Source: Deltaproteobacteria bacterium
GTDB taxonomy: Bacteria > Myxococcota > UBA727 > VGSZ01
Assembly (NCBI GenBank): GCA_016177705.1
Contig: JACOUT010000010.1
Span: forward strand, 248,001-312,000
Direction: 5' to 3'
DNA: 64,000 nt
This document shows positions 34,201-43,470 of this stretch, one piece after another; the first letter of the stretch is position 1; each line of letters begins with the position of its first letter. The notes under the pieces are model-generated. The model was not told the origin of the DNA, ran no database searches, and worked only from the letters and a program-made list of their open reading frames with translations. Made by a program: the position numbers and the translations under genes.

Positions 34201-35390
34201 GTCACCTCGCGCAGGGCGGCGCGCTCGAGGAGGCGCTGCCGCAGTTGCTCGCCGCCGCCAACGAGGCCGCGCGCACGCTCGGCTACGCCCAAGCGCATGC
34301 GCTGCTGGGCGAGCGCGAGGCCCTGCTCGAGAAGCTCGCGCTCGGCGACGACGATCCGCGCCGCGCCGAGGGTTGGGCGCTCAAGGCGAGCGTGCTGGCC
34401 GACGAGGGGCGCTACGACGAGGCGCTGATGTGGGCCGGCCTGATCGAGCAGCACGAGGCCAACCTGCGCTTCGAGCACGTGCTGCCCATCGCGCTACGGG
34501 TCAGCGCGCTGGTGGCGCTGCGCCAGACGCGCTGGGATGAGGCCTCGGGCCGCTACGCCATCGCGCGCGACGCCGCCGAGCGCGCCGGCGACCGCGGCTG
34601 CGTCATCGAGTGCCTGAACGGCATCGCCGACGCGGAGTACTACCAGGGCCGCTTGGGCAAGGCCGGCGACGTGCTCGCCGAGGCGTTCTCGCTCTGCCAG
34701 CAGGGCGGCGACGAGGCCGCCATGGCGTTCTGCCTGTGGAACTCGGCCTACGTCGCGCTCTGGTCGGGCAACGTCGAGCAAGCGCGCGAGCTGTTGTTGC
34801 GCCAGCAGAAGCTCGCGCGCCGCGCCGGTCACCGCTCCATGATCGCCAACGGCCGAAACGCGCTCGGCGACGTCGAGCGGCTGAGCGGCCACTACGACGA
34901 GGCCGACAAGCACTACGAGGAGGCGCTCAAGCTGCTCGAGGCCATCGGCTCGGGCAAGCGCCGCGTGGTGCGCGCCAACCTGGCGGTGAACGCGCTCTCG
35001 CGCGGCCGCCTCGAGCGCGCCAAACAGCTCGTCGAGGAGCTGCTGCCCGAGGTGGAGCGGAGCGGCGAGGCGGTGCTCGGCTCGCTGTGCCACGGCGTCT
35101 TGGCGGCGACCTCGGCGCACGAGCGCGCCTGGCCCGAGTGCGATCGCCACTTCACCGAGCTGTTGCGCCCGCGGCGCGAGAGCGGCCTGGTCGACGGCGA
35201 GAACGCGGTGCTGGCCGAGATCACCGGCGATCACGCGCGCGCCCAGGGCGACGACGAGCGCGCCGCCGAGGCCTACCACGCGGCCGTCGACATCTGGCAG
35301 GCGCTCGGCCGCACCGACCGCGTGGCCGGCGTCGAGAAGGCGCTCGGCACGCTCGGCACCCGGCCGGTCCTGCGCCGCCCCAAGCGGTAG
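31245..35390 (+). CDS. Ser/Thr protein kinase fused to STAND/AAA ATPase and TPR region
   Basis: The 1381-residue product has a Hanks-type kinase at its N-terminus: GKGGMAEVW (glycine loop, about 23-31), Lys45, HRDIKPGN with Asp149, DFG at 171-173 and APEQ at 199-202. A long Pro/Ser/Asp-rich linker (about 310-570) precedes a P-loop ATPase with RGPTGIGKSR near residue 608 and a Walker-B-like VAWLDDVQWGADA. The rest (about 870-1381) is made of TPR-like helical repeats. No membrane segment is seen. This is the layout of large predatory-myxobacterial signalling kinases related to PknB/MalT-type proteins. The start GTG is next to the conserved kinase domain. It is followed after 15 bases by ptb, so the two may be cotranscribed. 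Confidence 0.88.
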   Translation: MKESLLSGGPVALGPFDLVRPLGKGGMAEVWLATHRGDGDRVAVKVLTGERAREEAFIRALKNEIHSVARLHHPGIILVFDTGEVDREAERMSSGRLAAGSPWFAMELASHGALSPKRLPLPWATTRMLLLSLLDALSHAHARGVIHRDIKPGNILVCAPEDPRPGLKLTDFGIAAPLSEGIDESAEEGRLSGTPRYMAPEQFRAKWRDFGPWTDLYALGCIAFQLATGKTPFTGDALKLAVSHCHDAPPTPTPAKDDYPEGYQAWVLRLLEKDPLARFACAADAAWALLRLRSPGAEDEITVVSGWEEALRSLKPRLFSEIDQTAAATGDGLPGSGGSGGSDGAQDKDDDVEAPSGPGIDAGSASASLLDDAPTGLNTAVDRPRDKRSSSGLSSSGTSVFARLPTLQARKRRRPEPGLASLPSDASIPGEQPPTRSGDVDPFEMPEPSALPTATVTHLMEDGDEAFPPIGDTNRSQPRRRTTSAQPADEGAPIDTTIAPNVPWTELAAMSPKGMMTLTGQAKLDEKRKKQRASELADQSRLAPRLPPPMPPTWRRPGPHAPSRHLHGAGLGLYGLRQIPLIDRDAERDRVWDTLRSVRDGEGAHVVILRGPTGIGKSRLAEWLVERAVEVGAGLSVRAGHGPGGGPLDGLPGLIALNARTLGLKRRELLKRLFEVVRRQGIEDADEALALAELLQPGGEGDDRVRLGSARERHALVLRYLERLAVDRPAVAWLDDVQWGADAIAFARMVLDDPRGRQQPLLVVLSANDEEIATRPIEAEALEELARHPAVVTIRLPNLPEQDHLALVEELLGLEPGFAAQVAQRTAGNPLFAVTLVGDFVLRGALELTREGFALRRGARADLPDDLHGVWDERLARVFERTPSGSRQALELGSVLGSAGDDGEWQAACDEAGVDLPLKLIDELLVSRLLVPDEGGLHFAHAMLRESVLRKAAEQGRLAACHLNAARMLEKRYGLGRRGIAARVGRHLAQGGALEEALPQLLAAANEAARTLGYAQAHALLGEREALLEKLALGDDDPRRAEGWALKASVLADEGRYDEALMWAGLIEQHEANLRFEHVLPIALRVSALVALRQTRWDEASGRYAIARDAAERAGDRGCVIECLNGIADAEYYQGRLGKAGDVLAEAFSLCQQGGDEAAMAFCLWNSAYVALWSGNVEQARELLLRQQKLARRAGHRSMIANGRNALGDVERLSGHYDEADKHYEEALKLLEAIGSGKRRVVRANLAVNALSRGRLERAKQLVEELLPEVERSGEAVLGSLCHGVLAATSAHERAWPECDRHFTELLRPRRESGLVDGENAVLAEITGDHARAQGDDERAAEAYHAAVDIWQALGRTDRVAGVEKALGTLGTRPVLRRPKR

Positions 35391-35405
35391 TGCTATCAGC
35401 GCCGG

Positions 35406-36371
35406 ATGGCGCAGCCGCAGCACCCGGGCAAAGGACCGCTCACCTTCGACGGCGTGCTCGACGCCATCAAGCCCTACCCCAAGCGCCGCGTGGCGGTGGC
35501 GGTGGCGGCCGACGACGCCGTGCTCGACGCGGTGGCGCGCGCCGAGCGCGACAACGTCGCCGAGGCGGTCTTGGTGGGCGACGCCGGCAAGATCCGCGAG
35601 ATGGCCGCCGCCGCGCATGCCGACATCTCCACCTGCGAGATCGTCGACGAGTGCGATCAAGAGACGGCGGCGCGCCGCGCGGTGCAGCTCGTCTCCTCGG
35701 GCGAGTGCCACATCGCCATGAAGGGAAAAATCCACACCGACGACTTCCTGCGCGCCGTGCTCGACAAGGAGGTGGGCCTGCGCAGCAAGCGCATGCTGTC
35801 GCACGTGTTCATCCTCGAGGTGGAGCGGCCCACCAAGCGCCTGATCTTCGTCACCGACGGCGCCATGAACATCGCGCCGGACTTCGAGCAGAAGGCGCAG
35901 ATCGCCAGCAATGCCATCGCGCTCGCGCGCCTGTTCGGCGTCGAGGGGCCGAAGGTCGCCGCGCTCGCGGGCGTCGAGCTGGTCAACCCGAAGATGCCCG
36001 CCACGCAAGACGCGGCGGTGCTGGCGCTGATGAGCATCCGTGGGCAGTTCGAGGCCGGCGTCGTCGAGGGCCCGCTCGCGCTCGACATCGCAGTCTCCGA
36101 GGAGGCGGCGCGCGTCAAGGGTGTCAAGAACGCGGTCGCCGGCAAGGCCGACATCCTGCTCGTGCCCAACCTCGAGTGCGGCAACATCCTGGTGAAGGCG
36201 TTCGCGCACCTGGCTGGTGGCCGCGTCGCCGGCCTGGTGGTGGGCGCGCGCGCGCCGGTGGTCTTGACCAGCCGCGCCGACTCCGCCGAGTCGAAGTTCC
36301 TCTCCATCGCGTGCGCGGTCTACGCCGCCAACATGGAGGCGGTGCGGGTGAAGATCGGCAAGGTGAAGTGA
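35406..36371 (+). CDS. ptb: phosphate acyltransferase (phosphate butyryl/acetyltransferase family)
   Basis: This 321-residue protein belongs to the Pta/Ptb family that converts acyl-CoA and phosphate to acyl-phosphate. The family patterns MKGKIHTDDFLRAVL, FVTDGAMNIAPDFEQKAQIA and ADILLVPNLECGNILVKA are clear. The length and the NIAPD motif are closer to the phosphate butyryltransferase branch than to classical acetate Pta. Three bases separate it from the GTG of an acetate kinase family gene, so together they can convert acyl-CoA to the free acid with ATP formation. Substrate choice (acetyl, propionyl or butyryl) cannot be decided here; the symbol reflects the branch, not a proven substrate. 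Confidence 0.88.
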   Translation: MAQPQHPGKGPLTFDGVLDAIKPYPKRRVAVAVAADDAVLDAVARAERDNVAEAVLVGDAGKIREMAAAAHADISTCEIVDECDQETAARRAVQLVSSGECHIAMKGKIHTDDFLRAVLDKEVGLRSKRMLSHVFILEVERPTKRLIFVTDGAMNIAPDFEQKAQIASNAIALARLFGVEGPKVAALAGVELVNPKMPATQDAAVLALMSIRGQFEAGVVEGPLALDIAVSEEAARVKGVKNAVAGKADILLVPNLECGNILVKAFAHLAGGRVAGLVVGARAPVVLTSRADSAESKFLSIACAVYAANMEAVRVKIGKVK

Positions 36372-36374
36372 GCC

Positions 36375-37574
<1,200 letters not shown>

Positions 37575-37590
37575 CGGCGACGTTTGCGCG

Positions 37591-38736
37591 TCAGCGCGGG
37601 TAGCGCCGCCCGCGCCACTCGATGGGCGCGCGCTGCGCGTGGGCGCGCGCTGCGCGCCACAGCACCAGCGCGGCGCCGAGGTACGAGACCGGCAGCACCA
37701 GCACCGGCCAGATCGGCACGCGCGCGGCTGCCCTCGTCGATGCCTGCACCGCGAGCGTCAAGGCGAACAGCGCGGCCACCGTCGCGCGCGCCGCGTCGTC
37801 ACCGGCCAGCAGGGCGAGCACCAGCGCAGCCCACGGCGCCAGCGACAGCGCCAGCGCCACCAGGCCGCGCCGTCCCGCACCGGGCCCGAGCAGCGCGACC
37901 GCATTCTTACCGAAGCCGCGCGCCATCTGGTCGAAGGTCGCGTACATGCGCGTGGCGGCGAGCGCGCGCAGATCGCCGAGCCGCAGCGTCAGACCGGCGC
38001 CCTTCAGGCGACGCGCGAGCGCGACGTCCTCGAGCACGGTGTCGTCGACCGCGCGCCAGCCGCCCACCTGCGCGAGCGCCGCGGTGTCGCACAGCACCAC
38101 CTGGCCGTTCAGGAAGGCGTCGGGCGCCCTCGCGTCGTGCACGCGTGCAATGCGCACGTGGCCGGTGACGAGCGCGACCAGCGTGGGCAGGAACAGCGCC
38201 TCCACGGCCGAACGCACCTCGAGCTGCGGCACGCCGGAGAGCGCATGTGCGCGCTGGCGCCGCAGCGTCGCCACCAGGCCGCCGAGCAGGCCCGGCTGCA
38301 CGGCGACGTCGGCGTCGAGGAAGAGCGCGAGCGCCGGCAGCTCGCCGCGCGCGGCAGCGTCGTCCACGGCGGCGGCGAGCGCGCGCGGCTTGCCGAACAC
38401 GCCGGGCGCTGGCTCGTCCGTCAGGCGCAACAGGCGCAGGCGCGCGTCGTGCCGCGCCGCCTCCTCGACCACGGCGGCGGTCTCGTCGCTCGAGCGGTCA
38501 TCGACGACGACGACGCGCAGCTCGGCAGCGGGCTCGGCCAACAGCGCCGGCAGGTGGGCGGTCAAGTTGGCGGACTCGTCGCGGGCGGGGATGACCACCA
38601 AGAGCGGCTCCACCAGCGCAGCGGGCTGGACGGGCGCGAGCGCCGCCAGCCGGCGCCGACCGGCAACTGCGGCCGCGCCGATAGCGGCGAGGGAGAGCGC
38701 GGCCAGCACCACGTCAGCGAGGGCAAAGGGCTCCAC
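37591..38736 (-). CDS. family 2 glycosyltransferase, membrane-anchored
   Basis: The 381-residue product has an N-terminal hydrophobic helix, then a GT-A domain. The nucleotide-sugar strand is VVVDDRSSDETAAVV, the DxD-type site FLDADVAV, and VLEDVALARRLK contains the catalytic-type ED. Two or three C-terminal hydrophobic helices follow (LALSLAPWAALVLALLAG, VLVLPVSYLGAALVLW). This layout resembles CrtQ/HpnB-type glycosyltransferases that glycosylate carotenoids or hopanoids at the membrane. GTG 38736 is preferred; another in-frame GTG seven codons upstream is possible. It is convergent with ackA and divergent from a lipoprotein gene. The acceptor is unknown. Confidence 0.8.
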   Translation of the reverse strand: MEPFALADVVLAALSLAAIGAAAVAGRRRLAALAPVQPAALVEPLLVVIPARDESANLTAHLPALLAEPAAELRVVVVDDRSSDETAAVVEEAARHDARLRLLRLTDEPAPGVFGKPRALAAAVDDAAARGELPALALFLDADVAVQPGLLGGLVATLRRQRAHALSGVPQLEVRSAVEALFLPTLVALVTGHVRIARVHDARAPDAFLNGQVVLCDTAALAQVGGWRAVDDTVLEDVALARRLKGAGLTLRLGDLRALAATRMYATFDQMARGFGKNAVALLGPGAGRRGLVALALSLAPWAALVLALLAGDDAARATVAALFALTLAVQASTRAAARVPIWPVLVLPVSYLGAALVLWRAARAHAQRAPIEWRGRRYPR

Positions 38737-38823
38737 GCCGCCTGCTACCGACGACACGGCATGCCGAGTAGGGGGGGCGGTCAGGGGACTGTCGGGGCTG
38801 CGCCGGCGTGCTATGCGCCGGCC

Positions 38824-39918
38824 ATGGCGTCGAGCAGCCTTCGAGCATGGGTCATCCCGACCGTGGCCATGGTGAGCGCGATGGGCGGTGCCTGCGGCAC
38901 CGAGTTCGCCCCGGCGTCGCTGATAGAAAACGAGCGTGTCATCGCCGTCACCGCCGAGCCGCCGGAGGCCGTACCAGGCCAGCCGGTGACGCTGACGCCG
39001 CTGGTGGTGTCGCAGTCCGGCGAGATGGTCGAAGGCGCGAGCGGCTACCGTGCCACCTGGTGGCGCTGTCCCGACGGCGACAGCGACGCGCTCGGCGACT
39101 ACGCGCAGTGCACCGATCCCTCCGAGCGCGTCGAGCTGTCGACGTCGGTGCCGTTCGTCGACACCGTGCCCCTCGACCTGTTCGGCGACCTGCAGGCGGC
39201 GGCGGCGAGCGGCACCTTGCCGAGCGACAAGGTGCTCGGCGCCATCCTCGGCTACTGGCGCGTGGTCTCGGTAACGGTGCGCGCGGGTGAGCGATCCGTG
39301 GAGGCGCTCAAGCGCGTGCCGGTATTCCTGCCGGTGGCGCTCGGCGACGTCGACGAGCAGCTCGCCGAGCTGGACGTCCACGTGAAGGACGACGGCACCA
39401 CGGTGCCACCCAACACCAACCCGACCTTGTCCGCCGTGGCGCTGCATGAGGGCTCGGCCACCGGCGCCACCGTCACCTCGGTCAAGACCGACGGCACGTA
39501 CTTCCTCGAGCCCATCTACGACGAGCGCACGCTCGAGGACTATCTGTCGCTCAAGGTGGACTTCGCCGGCCTCGATCTGTCGGACCCCGAGGCGCTGCGC
39601 GACGTACCGCTCGAGGACCTGCTGACGCGCTTCGAGAAGGTGCAGCGCTGCGAGATCCCCACCTTCTCCTGGTTCGTCACCCACGGCAGCGTGCGGCGCG
39701 ATACCACCATCGACGAGGGCGTGATCGATCGAGTGTTCGACGAGCGCGGCGTCGACTGCCCGGAGGTGGAGGGCGAGGAGCGCGTCGCGCCCGTGCAATA
39801 CACGCCCCCGGTCGACGACGAGCCGGTGCCGGCCGACGGCGTGGTGCGCGGCTGGGTGGTGCTGCGCGACGGGCGCGGCGGCACGGCCACGCGCGCCTTC
39901 TCCTTCCGGCTCGAGTGA
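38824..39918 (+). CDS. lipoprotein of unknown function
   Basis: The 364-residue product has a signal peptide with Cys24 (MGGAC). The mature part has beta-sandwich-like stretches: VIAVTAEPPEAVPGQPVTLT is a typical Ig-like or cadherin-like opening strand pair, and ATWWRCPDGD with AQCTDPSE provides a Cys pair. The C-terminus GWVVLRDGRGGTATRAFSFRLE looks like a final strand. The centre is acidic. No enzymatic motif is seen. It is followed 7 bases later by purD on the same strand, which is probably accidental neighbourhood. ATG 38824 gives the leader; the frame upstream overlaps the glycosyltransferase and has no coding character. Confidence 0.7.
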   Translation: MASSSLRAWVIPTVAMVSAMGGACGTEFAPASLIENERVIAVTAEPPEAVPGQPVTLTPLVVSQSGEMVEGASGYRATWWRCPDGDSDALGDYAQCTDPSERVELSTSVPFVDTVPLDLFGDLQAAAASGTLPSDKVLGAILGYWRVVSVTVRAGERSVEALKRVPVFLPVALGDVDEQLAELDVHVKDDGTTVPPNTNPTLSAVALHEGSATGATVTSVKTDGTYFLEPIYDERTLEDYLSLKVDFAGLDLSDPEALRDVPLEDLLTRFEKVQRCEIPTFSWFVTHGSVRRDTTIDEGVIDRVFDERGVDCPEVEGEERVAPVQYTPPVDDEPVPADGVVRGWVVLRDGRGGTATRAFSFRLE

Positions 39919-39925
39919 GGCGGCC

Positions 39926-41269
39926 ATGCGCGTCGTGGTGATCGGTAGCGGCGGTCGCGAGCACGCGCTGGCGTGGCGCCTGCTGCGTGGCGCCGGCAGC
40001 GCGCCGCTGACCGATCGTGAGCTCGTGGTGGCGCCCGGCAACGCGGGCATGGCGCGCGACTTCGCGCGCTGGTCGCACGGCCGCGCGCGCTGCGTGCCGC
40101 TCGCCGGTGCGGGCGTCGAGGGCGTCGTCGCCACCGCGGTCGCCGAGCGCGCCGAGCTGGTCATCATCGGCCCCGAGCAACCGCTGGTCGACGGTGTGGT
40201 TGACGCGCTCGCGGCCGCCGGCATCCCGTGCTTCGGTCCTATCCGCGCCGCCGCCCGCCTCGAGGGCTCCAAGGCCTTCATGAAGGACGTGTGCGCCAAG
40301 GCGGGCGTCGCCAGCGCGGCCTACCTCGCCACCGGGCGCGTGGACGAGGCGCGCCGCTTCGTCGACGAACAAGCGCGCGCGGGCAAGGGCGTCGTGGTCA
40401 AGGCCGACGGCCTGTGCGCCGGCAAGGGCGTGGTGGTGTGCGCGCGCGCCGCCGACGCGCTGCCCGTCGTCGAGGACATGCTCGGCATCGGCCGCGCGGC
40501 GCCGCGCTTCGGCGAGGCCAGCCGCACGGTGGTGCTCGAGGACCTCTTGCCTGGCGTGGAGCTGAGCGTGTTCGCGCTCTGCGACGGCACCGACGCCGCG
40601 CTCTTTGGCGCTGCGCGCGACCACAAGCGCTTGCAGGACGACGACCGAGGCCCCAACACCGGCGGCATGGGCGCGGTCGGGCCGCTCGACGAGCGCCAGG
40701 GCGTGCCGGCGACGCTGCTCGGCGAGGTGAAGCAGCGCGTGGTGCTGCCCGTGCTGGCCGAGCTGCGTGCGCGCGGCGCGCCGTTTCGCGGGCTGCTGTT
40801 CGCCGGCCTGATGGTCGAGGGCGACGCGGTGCGCGTGCTCGAATTCAACGTGCGCTTCGGCGACCCCGAGACCGAGGCGCTCTTGCTCGCGCTCGACGTC
40901 GATCTGCTGCCGGCGCTCCTCGCCGTGGCCAAGGGCGAACGCCTGCCGCCGCTGTCTCTCGTGAGCCACGACAAGGCCGCCGTGGTGGTGCTAGCCGCGC
41001 GCGGCTACCCGGACGCGCCCGAGAAGGGCGCCGTTCTCGAGGGGCTCGAAGCGGCCGAGCGCGTGGAGGGCGCGCAGGTCTTCTGCGCCGGCGTGGCGCC
41101 CGACGAGGCGGGCCGACTGGTCGCGGCCGGCGGTCGCGTGCTCGTGGTCGGCGGCCGTGGCGCCACCTTCGACGACGCGCTCGATCGCGCCTACCGTGCC
41201 GTCGATCGCATCCACCTCGCCGGCGCGCAGTTGCGCCGCGACATCGGGAAGAGCGTGCGCGGCCGCTGA
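39926..41269 (+). CDS. purD: phosphoribosylamine-glycine ligase
   Basis: This 447-residue protein is GAR synthetase, the second step of purine synthesis, joining 5-phosphoribosylamine and glycine with ATP. The N-terminal VVVIGSGGREHALAWRL is the family hallmark. The ATP-grasp core follows with VVKADGLCAGKGVVV, EDLLPGVELSVFAL, the signature DHKRLQDDDRGPNTGGMGAV and FNVRFGDPETEALL. It is slightly longer than the E. coli enzyme (429). The ATG is the first codon of the conserved N-terminus. It is followed after 23 bases by the YajQ gene. Other purine genes are not in this window. Confidence 0.96.
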   Translation: MRVVVIGSGGREHALAWRLLRGAGSAPLTDRELVVAPGNAGMARDFARWSHGRARCVPLAGAGVEGVVATAVAERAELVIIGPEQPLVDGVVDALAAAGIPCFGPIRAAARLEGSKAFMKDVCAKAGVASAAYLATGRVDEARRFVDEQARAGKGVVVKADGLCAGKGVVVCARAADALPVVEDMLGIGRAAPRFGEASRTVVLEDLLPGVELSVFALCDGTDAALFGAARDHKRLQDDDRGPNTGGMGAVGPLDERQGVPATLLGEVKQRVVLPVLAELRARGAPFRGLLFAGLMVEGDAVRVLEFNVRFGDPETEALLLALDVDLLPALLAVAKGERLPPLSLVSHDKAAVVVLAARGYPDAPEKGAVLEGLEAAERVEGAQVFCAGVAPDEAGRLVAAGGRVLVVGGRGATFDDALDRAYRAVDRIHLAGAQLRRDIGKSVRGR

Positions 41270-41292
41270 GCCGTGGGCGCCAAGGAGCAGCC

Positions 41293-41796
41293 ATGCCGTC
41301 GATGGACATCGTCTCCAAGCCACCCATGCACGAAGTGCAAAACGCCGTCGACCAGGCGCAGAAGGAGCTGAAGGGCCGCTGGGACTTCAAGGACACCGGC
41401 TCGGCCATCGACGTCATCGAGGGCGGCTACAAGCTCACTTCGAGCAGCGAGGAGAAGGTGAAGGCGGTCGCCGACCTGCTCGAGGACAAGTTCGTCAAGC
41501 GCAAGCTCTCGATCAAGTACCTGGAGCGCAAGGACCCGGAGCCGTCGGGCGCGCGCTGGGTGATGACGATGGTGCTGAAGAAGTCGCTCGACACCGAGAA
41601 CGCCAAGAAGATCGTCGCGCTCATCAAGGAGCAGAAGCAGTGGAAGGTCACCACGTCCATCCAAGGTGACAAGAAGACCAACGAGTCCAAGGTGCGCGTC
41701 GAGAGCAAGCAGATCGACGACCTGCAGGCGGTGCAGGGCTTCTTGCGCGGGCAGGAGCTGCCGGTGGCGCTCTCGTTCGAGAACTACCAGCGGTAG
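41293..41796 (+). CDS. yajQ: YajQ-family nucleotide-binding protein
   Basis: This 167-residue protein is a complete YajQ. The conserved N-terminus MPSMDIVSKPPMHEVQNAVD is followed by RWDFKDTGSAIDVIEG and KKIVALIKEQK, and the C-terminus ends LPVALSFENYQR. Members bind nucleotides, and in Xanthomonas a relative binds cyclic di-GMP and acts on transcription. Whether this copy does so is unknown; a PilZ protein further along the window suggests cyclic di-GMP signalling exists in the cell. The ATG has AGGAG six bases upstream. It sits between purD and the phospholipase-D-like gene, all on one strand with short gaps. Confidence 0.93.
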   Translation: MPSMDIVSKPPMHEVQNAVDQAQKELKGRWDFKDTGSAIDVIEGGYKLTSSSEEKVKAVADLLEDKFVKRKLSIKYLERKDPEPSGARWVMTMVLKKSLDTENAKKIVALIKEQKQWKVTTSIQGDKKTNESKVRVESKQIDDLQAVQGFLRGQELPVALSFENYQR

Positions 41797-41800
41797 CGCC

Positions 41801-43447
41801 GTGGTTCGGCTGGCGCACCGATCGGCGGCGGCGACTGGCACCGTGCTGATCGCGCTCATCGCCGCGTGTGCCACACCCATCCTCAAACAATCGCTGGTCG
41901 GCACGCCGCGGGTCGCCAGCACGCGGCGCGCGTTCGACAGCCTGGCGCCCACCGCGACGACGTCGGGCGTATCGCTCATCCTCGACAACGCGGAGAGCTG
42001 GGCGGCGCGCTGGGAGCTGTTGGCCGACGCCGAGCGCTCCATCGACGCGAGCTACTTCATCGTCGAAGACGACACCTTCGGTGCGGCCTTTCTCGCCCAC
42101 CTGTACGCCAAGGCGTTGCAGGGCGTGCACGTGCGCCTGCTGCTCGACGGGCGCGGTAGCGCCTCGCTCACCTTGCCGCTGTTCGGCCGCGACCTGCTGC
42201 AAGAGCTGGCCGCCACCGGCAATGTCGAGGTCTACGTCTTCAACCCGCCCATGCCGCAGCTCCTGCGCTCGGTGTGGGAGCGGAGCTTCCTGCCCATGAG
42301 CTCGGGCACGCACCAAAAGACGCTGGTGGTCGACGAACAGCTCGCGCTCACCGGCGGTCGTAACCTGTCGCGCGCCTACTTCGGCGCTACTCCGGAGGAG
42401 CCCGCGGCGATGGTCGACGCCGACGTGCTGCTCGATGGGCCGGCGGTGCTGGAGGTGCGCGCGTCGATGGAGCGCGAACTGAACAGCGACACGGTGGTGC
42501 GCATCTGGCCCGACGTCGTCAACATCAGCTCACAGCGCGACGAGCTGTTGATGCTCTACGCCGCCATGGACGCGTGGGTGCGCGGCGCCGTGCCGGCGGA
42601 GCCGACGGAGCAGGCGTTGGCCGCGCTCGGGGCCAAGGCGCTGGCCGCCCTGGCGTCGTCGCCGCTGCCCGCCGAGCGGGAGCACGTGCGCGACCACCTG
42701 CGCGAGCTGGTGCGGGCGCAGGGGGTCTGGGGCAAGGCCCCGCTGGCGCCGCAGACGCGCCACCAGGCGGAGGTGAAGGTGGTGGCATCGGCCTCGCGCG
42801 CCGACGAGCTCGACGACGCCGCGACCGACGCGTTCGTACGGGCGCTCGGCGGCGCGCGCGAGCATGCCGTGTTGGTCTCTCCCTACTTCGTGATCACGCC
42901 GCGGCTGCTGCGCGCCTTCGAGCAGGCCTCCCGTCGCGGCGTGGCCATCACGCTCTTGACCAACAGCCCGGTCTCCTCCGACAACCCGCCGGCCGAGGCG
43001 CTCTTCTTCGACACCTGGCCCGAGATCGAGGCGCGCGTGCCGACCTTGCGCATCTTCGCCAAGCGCACGCGGCACTTGCTGCACCGAAAGCTCGCCACCT
43101 TCGACGACGGCCTGTCGTTCGCCGGCACCTTCAACCTCGACCCGTTCAGCATGCACATGAACAGCGAGACCATCGTCGCGGTTTGGTCCCCGGCGTTCAA
43201 CCGGCAGCTCCGCGACGAGGTCGATCGCCTGCTCGCCGGTGGCGAGTTCGTCGAGTACCGCATCGTTCGAGACGCGCGCGGCAAGGCGCGTCGCTACCCG
43301 GCGCGCCACCCGAAGGCCGGCCGCCCGGTGGTCGCCTATGGCCCCCGCGATCACGTGGCGCCAAAGGACATCGAGGCGCTCGAGGCCATGCGCGAGCTGA
43401 TGCTGTCGATCCGGGGCGCCTGGGACTTCCAGGTCGTGACCGACTGA
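41801..43447 (+). CDS. phospholipase D-family lipoprotein (ClsC-like)
   Basis: The 548-residue product has a signal peptide with Cys23 in LIAACATP and two complete HKD motifs. The first is His171-x-Lys173-x4-Asp178 in THQKTLVVDE with GGRNL after it. The second is His428-x-Lys430-x4-Asp435 in LHRKLATFDD with GTFNLDP after it. Two intact motifs predict an active phosphatidyltransferase or phosphodiesterase, such as a cardiolipin synthase of the ClsC kind. A lipoprotein anchor is unusual for cardiolipin synthases and suggests action at the periplasmic face. The start GTG is 4 bases after the YajQ stop. The long spacing between motifs is typical of this subgroup. Confidence 0.86.
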   Translation: MVRLAHRSAAATGTVLIALIAACATPILKQSLVGTPRVASTRRAFDSLAPTATTSGVSLILDNAESWAARWELLADAERSIDASYFIVEDDTFGAAFLAHLYAKALQGVHVRLLLDGRGSASLTLPLFGRDLLQELAATGNVEVYVFNPPMPQLLRSVWERSFLPMSSGTHQKTLVVDEQLALTGGRNLSRAYFGATPEEPAAMVDADVLLDGPAVLEVRASMERELNSDTVVRIWPDVVNISSQRDELLMLYAAMDAWVRGAVPAEPTEQALAALGAKALAALASSPLPAEREHVRDHLRELVRAQGVWGKAPLAPQTRHQAEVKVVASASRADELDDAATDAFVRALGGAREHAVLVSPYFVITPRLLRAFEQASRRGVAITLLTNSPVSSDNPPAEALFFDTWPEIEARVPTLRIFAKRTRHLLHRKLATFDDGLSFAGTFNLDPFSMHMNSETIVAVWSPAFNRQLRDEVDRLLAGGEFVEYRIVRDARGKARRYPARHPKAGRPVVAYGPRDHVAPKDIEALEAMRELMLSIRGAWDFQVVTD

Positions 43448-43470
43448 TCGCGCAGCGCCGCCCGCTCCCG

